From positions 9,365,472-9,429,471 of the forward strand of contig ML680086.1 of the NCBI GenBank assembly GCA_007922225.1: DNA of 64,000 nucleotides. Reading direction: 5' to 3'. The position numbers and the translations under genes are program-made. The stretch is from Emydura subglobosa (taxonomy: Eukaryota; Chordata; Testudines; Chelidae). Shown here piece by piece: positions 60,011 through 64,000 of the stretch. The notes below the pieces were generated by a model. That model was not told the origin of the DNA. It searched no databases and saw only the letters and a program-made list of their open reading frames with translations. Each line of letters opens with the position of its first letter. The stretch's first letter is position 1.

Positions 60011-60274
60011 TCATCCACCACGTGCTATGGCAAACTTGGCAGCGTGTGAGCACAGGTTCAGAAGGCGCATGATGTGTGTGTGTCTGTGTGCGCACATACA
60101 TGTAGGGAGACTCAGTCTGCTGTTATTGATAGAGGCCTGGTGTGACAGGCTAAAACAGCCTGGAAAGGGTTACAGGATACCTGCCTGTCTAATCCCCAGC
60201 AAGGGATTTTAGGGAATCCTCTTTCCAAGAGCTGAGATGATGAATTGTGCCCTGAGGCAAGGGCCTGAAACAGA

Positions 60275-60510
60275 CTTAGGCCAGGTCTACACTACACGCT
60301 TACTTGAGTATAACGACATCGCCGAGGGGTGTGAAAAATCCACATTCACTGAACAACAATTATACCAACCTTAACCCCCTGTGTAGACAGCGCTATGTTG
60401 GCAGGAGAAGCTCTCACGGAGGTGGAGTTAGCAAGCCAATGGGAGAGCTCTCTCCCATCAATTTAGAGCTCTGAACCCAGGCATATTTGTAGTGTAGGCC
60501 TGCCCTAAGG
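60275..60510. mobile_element. Small terminal-inverted-repeat element (GTCTACACTAC family), nearly whole
   Basis: The left end, TTAGGCCAGGTCTACACTAC, mirrors the right end, GTAGTGTAGGCCTGCCCTAA. Inside are GGGGTGTGAAAAATCCACA and TGTAGACAGCGCTATGTTGG, typical of this turtle family. It has no coding capacity and is about 235 bases long, so it is non-autonomous. Confidence 0.75.
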
Positions 60511-61374
60511 CCTGGCACTTGTTCTTTCCCAGGTTGGTGTGGGAACCTACCAGTTGAGACCTGGACCACACTGTGTTGCTGCATCTGTCACAGTTCCAGG
60601 GTTAACTGCACTTCTACCTACCCTGTGGTCTGCTCACAGACACCCCATTAGGCCTCAGGCCTTCAGTCATCACCTCTCTATGGGTGGCGACCCACATCCC
60701 TCCCTTCAGACTGGGACTTTAGGCTGCACAGTGCTTGTCCCAGCAGGTCTAACCTCCGTCCAGCAGCTGCCGCTCACTCTCCCCCAGGGACAATAACAGC
60801 AGTTCCCAGCTCTCACAAAGCACAGTACACTTATTTTAGGACAAAAGCATTACAGAGAAAACACAGAATAAAACGACAGTGGCCACGCATGCTGTGCTTA
60901 CCAGGGGCTATCCATCATCCACCTGGAGACCATAGGAGGTTTCCAGTCTTTCAAACCCTTCCAGCAGGGTTTTGCCCTCTTGGTTCCAATCTCATGTCAG
61001 TTTTTGGATCAGAGCGAGCTTTCCAGCCCCAGTCAGTTCAGGCTGGCCCTTTTTATCACAAGCTTTTTCTTTGCCTCCTGGTCCTCTGGAACCCACCCCG
61101 AACCAGTCTCTGCAGTTGCCCCAGGGAGTGGTGCTTCCCAGAAGAGGTAACAGCTCCAAAGATTTGCAGTAATTACCGCCCCCACTGATTTTAGATCTTG
61201 GAGGACGTTTGGTAGCTGTTCCCAATAGAGCTAGAATACAATCCCTAGCCCCCAAAATACATATAACATTTAAAGATACAAACGTTTATTACTAATCCCA
61301 GTGGTTATGGCATCTGGCACATCTCTGTATCACAGACGTTTCCATGCTTCCAAGGCCTCATGTCCCTCACAGCA
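60511..61374. other. Unclassified block, possibly an LTR or old insertion
   Basis: TATTTTAGGACAAAAGCATT, GAAAACACAGAATAAAACG (60835-60880) and TACAAACGTTTATTACTAAT (61277) have the look of turtle insertion sequences read backwards, but I cannot show ends or target duplications. Confidence 0.3.
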
Positions 61375-61605
61375 TCAACTGAGTTAAATCAGTGCAATGC
61401 TGCACGTGGGGACACTTACATCTGTGTAAACTTGGCACACATCGGCATAAGTTGCATCTGTTAATTTGCAAGCTGAACTGATATAAACCAGGTTTAAAGT
61501 GATGCAGAGTGTTCACACACAAAGCAGCACTGGTTTAATTCAAATCAGGGCAACATCACACCTTTAGCTAAGCTAGTGCAACAGTGTGTGTAGACAAGCC
61601 CTGAG
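61375..61605. mobile_element. Related small element ending in GTGTAGACAAGCCC
   Basis: A clear right end, TGTGTGTAGACAAGCCCTGA, lies at 61585-61604. Inside, TGGTTTAATTCAAATCAGGG and ACCAGGTTTAAAGTGATGCA are partly self-complementary. The left end is eroded. Confidence 0.55.
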
Positions 61606-62034
61606 TTGAATTGGCAGAGATGTGCAGATGCAAGGCCTAGGGCAGCAGGTGCTTTAGTATTTCATCATTAATGTCTGGGCTGTGTTGGGACCCAGGACTG
61701 AAATACCAGTGGGTATTCCAGGTCTGAATTCAGTGGCACTGGTAGAGCTGTGTGGAGGTCTAGGACTGGAACAGGGGGGACTGTTACAGATCAGGATTCA
61801 AGTGCATTAGCAGAGCTGTTTTCTGGATTAGCAGGGGGTGATACATGCCTTCCTGAACTCAGGTGCGCTGGCAATGCTGCCAGAGGACAGCTTCCCATCA
61901 GCTGAATACACCGTGCTAGGTTTTGTGGCGGAAAGGAAAAGCCCCTCCCACCTCCCAATCCCCTTCCGCTGGGAACACCCCTGTCTGCCCTGCAGCGGCG
62001 GTCTCCGGCTGGAACTGATGCTGCTCACGCTCAC

Positions 62035-62149
62035 CTGGCTGATGCAGCTGGACTCGTTGATGTTGTCAGCGAGCTGGTTGTATTCTTCCTCCCAACTTGG
62101 GAACTTTGGAGGTAAGAGGATCTCGACAGAGTCCAAGCGGTCCAGGCTC
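62035..62149 (-). CDS. DLGAP4: DLGAP4 internal coding exon (SLDRLDSVEILL...SSCISQ)
   Basis: This is an internal exon of a SAPAP/GKAP-family postsynaptic scaffold. Members bind the guanylate-kinase domain of PSD-95-type proteins and link them to Shank. The minus strand shows a pyrimidine-rich tract ending in CCCCCAG, then 115 bases, then the donor GTGAGC. The exon opens with the last base of a split codon, followed by 38 codons (SLDRLDSVEILL, then PPKFPSWEEEYNQLAD, ending SSCISQ), and ends in phase 0. The order SLDRLDSV, SWEEEY, SSCISQ matches the DLGAP4 segment I recall, before its IFGQ microexon. The next exon in transcription order is at 57742. The preceding large exon with the start of the long form is not seen up to 64000. 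Family membership is near certain; the choice of DLGAP4 over its paralogues rests on the short-isoform start at 40839. Confidence 0.88.
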
Positions 62150-62934
62150 CTGGGGGCCAAGCGAGAGAGAAACTGAGAGGAAGCTCCAGCTTAGCAGGAG
62201 ATGAGAGAAGCAGCCGTGGCTGTTGGTGACATTCAGGCAGTGCAGCCAGGGCCCAAGCATAATTTTTTCAGGCCCAGTACAAACTTGTAACACGGGCCCC
62301 CTCCCAGACACATACCGCAATCCCTCGTCCCATACATACCATCTCATGAGCCATGAACAATTTTTCCCTCATGGTAATGGAGGTTGCAGCCTGTGCTGGG
62401 CCCCCCAGGGCCTTCGGGCCCCAGTAAAATGTACCCTTCCCCCCACCCACGTGGGGGTCCTGAGTGAAGCCAATAACCAGCAGTGCAACCAGTCAAGCCT
62501 TCCATAGGCAGGTGCAGGCAAGTGCTCAGGCAACATAGCCCTCTGGCACCCTCCACTGGGCTCATTTGTGCAGTGTAAGAAAACCCAGAAGCCCCTCAGG
62601 CTCCAAGAATCCAGGGCTCAGACCCATATTCAGTGCCTGGAGGATGGGAGTAGAAGGAAGCACCTTTTGAGAGCTGCCTGTAGCTAAGACTTGGAGCAGC
62701 TATGCTGAGTTCAAGCAGACAGACTCACAGCTGGCACAAACGTGAGGCTTTTTAGCATGCTGAAATGAAAGGGTTGGGGGCGAGGATGGATGCTAGACCC
62801 TCCATTCCTGTCCCTGTCCCCCAAATTGAACCAGAACAGTGATGGGGGCTAATTGAGGCTCTGTCTGCCATGGTGGAATCCTCTCCATTCCTTTGTGTCA
62901 CAGCGTTAACAGCACGCATCAAACACAGAGGCAG

Positions 62935-63045
62935 CACGGGTCAGTGGCGAGGGCATGAGACTGGGATCTTTTCCTGCTTGTGCTACTGCTGACCTATGCA
63001 AGTCCTGCCTCTGGGCCTCATCTCTGCCTCTTGACTGTAACTAGG
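62935..63045 (+). mobile_element. CORE/MIR-like SINE, 5' part
   Basis: ACGGGTCAGTGGCGAGGGCA, ATGAGACTGGGATC and GCAAGTCCTGCCTCTGGGCC, in forward orientation. A matching tail motif (GTGTACACAGCGCCTCGCAC) occurs at 63356, after an A-rich insertion. Confidence 0.6.
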
Positions 63046-63425
63046 GCTGGGGAAAAAAAGAGGGTTTTTGATGGAAACTGGCTTTTTCTAGTAAACATTT
63101 TGGATTTTTGTTGAAAAACTAAAAAAAAACAAAAAACCAATCCCCAACCAAAACTGTTCAGCTGAAAAAAACAAAAACAAAAAAACAACAAGGTTGTTTT
63201 TGTTGTGGTTCTTTTAACAAAACCCCCAAAAGATTTTGAAGAAAAAAATGGAACGAAAAAGATGTTTTGGAGGATGAAATCTTTGCCAGGGAAAAAAGGA
63301 ATTCCTGAGCAGTTCTAATCACACACTCTTCTGGGCAGGGCCTGCCTCTCGCTATGTGTGTACACAGCGCCTCGCACAGGGGGGCTGTGAGCTTAGCTGG
63401 AGCCTCAAGGCCTGTTGGAATACAC
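63046..63425. repeat. A/T-rich low-complexity repeat plus SINE-type tail
   Basis: Stretches such as TTTTTGTTGAAAAACT and GAAAAAAATGGAACGAAAA resemble 24355-24490 in reverse. From 63330 GGGCAGGGCCTGCCTCTCGC and ACAGCGCCTCGCACAGGGG form the tail seen also at 34790. Confidence 0.5.
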
Positions 63426-64000
63426 AGGATAAAATGGGCCCCAACACTACTCCAGTTACCCAACTCCAGACACATTGCTTATCACGGCTCTTTTATGACA
63501 GCCTTGCAGCTTGTGCCCTGCCTAAGAGACAGGGCTCAGATCCAAGCTTAGATCCTGGGAGGTGTTTGCCTACATGAAATGATATGCTGTCGCTTTGATG
63601 GGTTAGGGGGTGCCACATGCATATTCTAATCTATCTACCTCTGTCATCACATTGGCTCTCATGATCACAGCATCGGGACACACAGCGGTGCTGACTGTTG
63701 CAAGACTTGCAACATTTGTGGTTTTTCTTAAAGCCCCAGAGGCTGAAATCAGGTTATTAGCTGACACTCTCAGCTTTCAGTTTTCATTTCTAGCCCTTGT
63801 GGCCGCAGAGAAAAGCTTGAAAATGTGACCCCCTAACGGCTCCAGCACCATGTGGCAAATTCTAAATCCCCCCCCCCCAGTGTTATTTTTAAAACTCTCA
63901 TATTTTCAGGGACTGATTCATGAATATTTGGGATTGGCAATGCTGGATGCACCTTGGTTACTACTCACTAGGATTTCACCCCTCCAGCGTGAGAGAGCTG

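Noticed and set aside
63046..63300. Poly-A tail of a processed pseudogene
   Set aside because: The A and T runs occur on both strands throughout the stretch and resemble the repeat at 24355; no coding likeness adjoins it.

Overview
The window is vertebrate nuclear DNA, most likely from a turtle. There are no operons or dense genes. It consists of short exons with canonical splice sites inside large introns, two CpG islands, and many old interspersed repeats. The repeat set (CR1 3' ends of the testudine/archosaur type, CORE/MIR-like SINEs, a 5S rRNA-derived SINE, ZBED-like hAT and HARBI1-like Harbinger fossils, and small terminal-inverted-repeat elements ending in GTCTACACTAC) suggests Testudines. 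That assignment rests on recalled repeat styles, not on a search.

The one gene I can identify is DLGAP4 (SAPAP4, a postsynaptic-density scaffold), on the minus strand. Reading in the direction of transcription, the window holds an internal coding exon at 62149-62035, a 51-base microexon at 57742-57692, a coding exon at 56049-55803, and an alternative first coding exon at 40839-40809 inside a CpG island. The last matches the start (MALCLEL) that I recall for the short human DLGAP4 isoform. The 55803 exon and the short first exon both stop after the first base of a codon, so both can join the same downstream exon. I do not find that common exon (the KKTPPPVPPR region) between 1 and 40800, so it should lie to the left of the window and the intron must exceed 40 kb. 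The upstream exons lie to the right of the window.

Two more items may belong to the same locus. A second CpG island at about 30360-31260 has no assigned gene. A candidate minus-strand exon at 21461-21260 has an ATG, 56 open codons, a good acceptor and donor, and the same phase-1 end. Together they could form a third DLGAP4 promoter and N-terminus, but this is inference.

From the left, the layout is: a CR1 end (1-203); a large fold-back locus of two 471-base inverted arms around a 409-base spacer (689-2039); AT-rich intron with a pair of unclassified repeats (about 3130 and 10670); a complete but inactivated hAT transposon with a perfect 8-base target duplication (15117-18494); the candidate exon; a terminal-inverted-repeat element (27349-27811); CpG island A; CR1- and MIR-like relics; CpG island B with the short-isoform start; a LINE-like block with a nested small hAT-like element (42000-43210); a 105-base hairpin beside a CR1 end (47314-47675); a Harbinger transposase fossil (48395-49020); a 5S-derived SINE (52195-52620); and the three coding exons of the long isoform with MIR-like and small terminal-inverted-repeat elements between them. 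No functional RNA gene or CRISPR array was seen.
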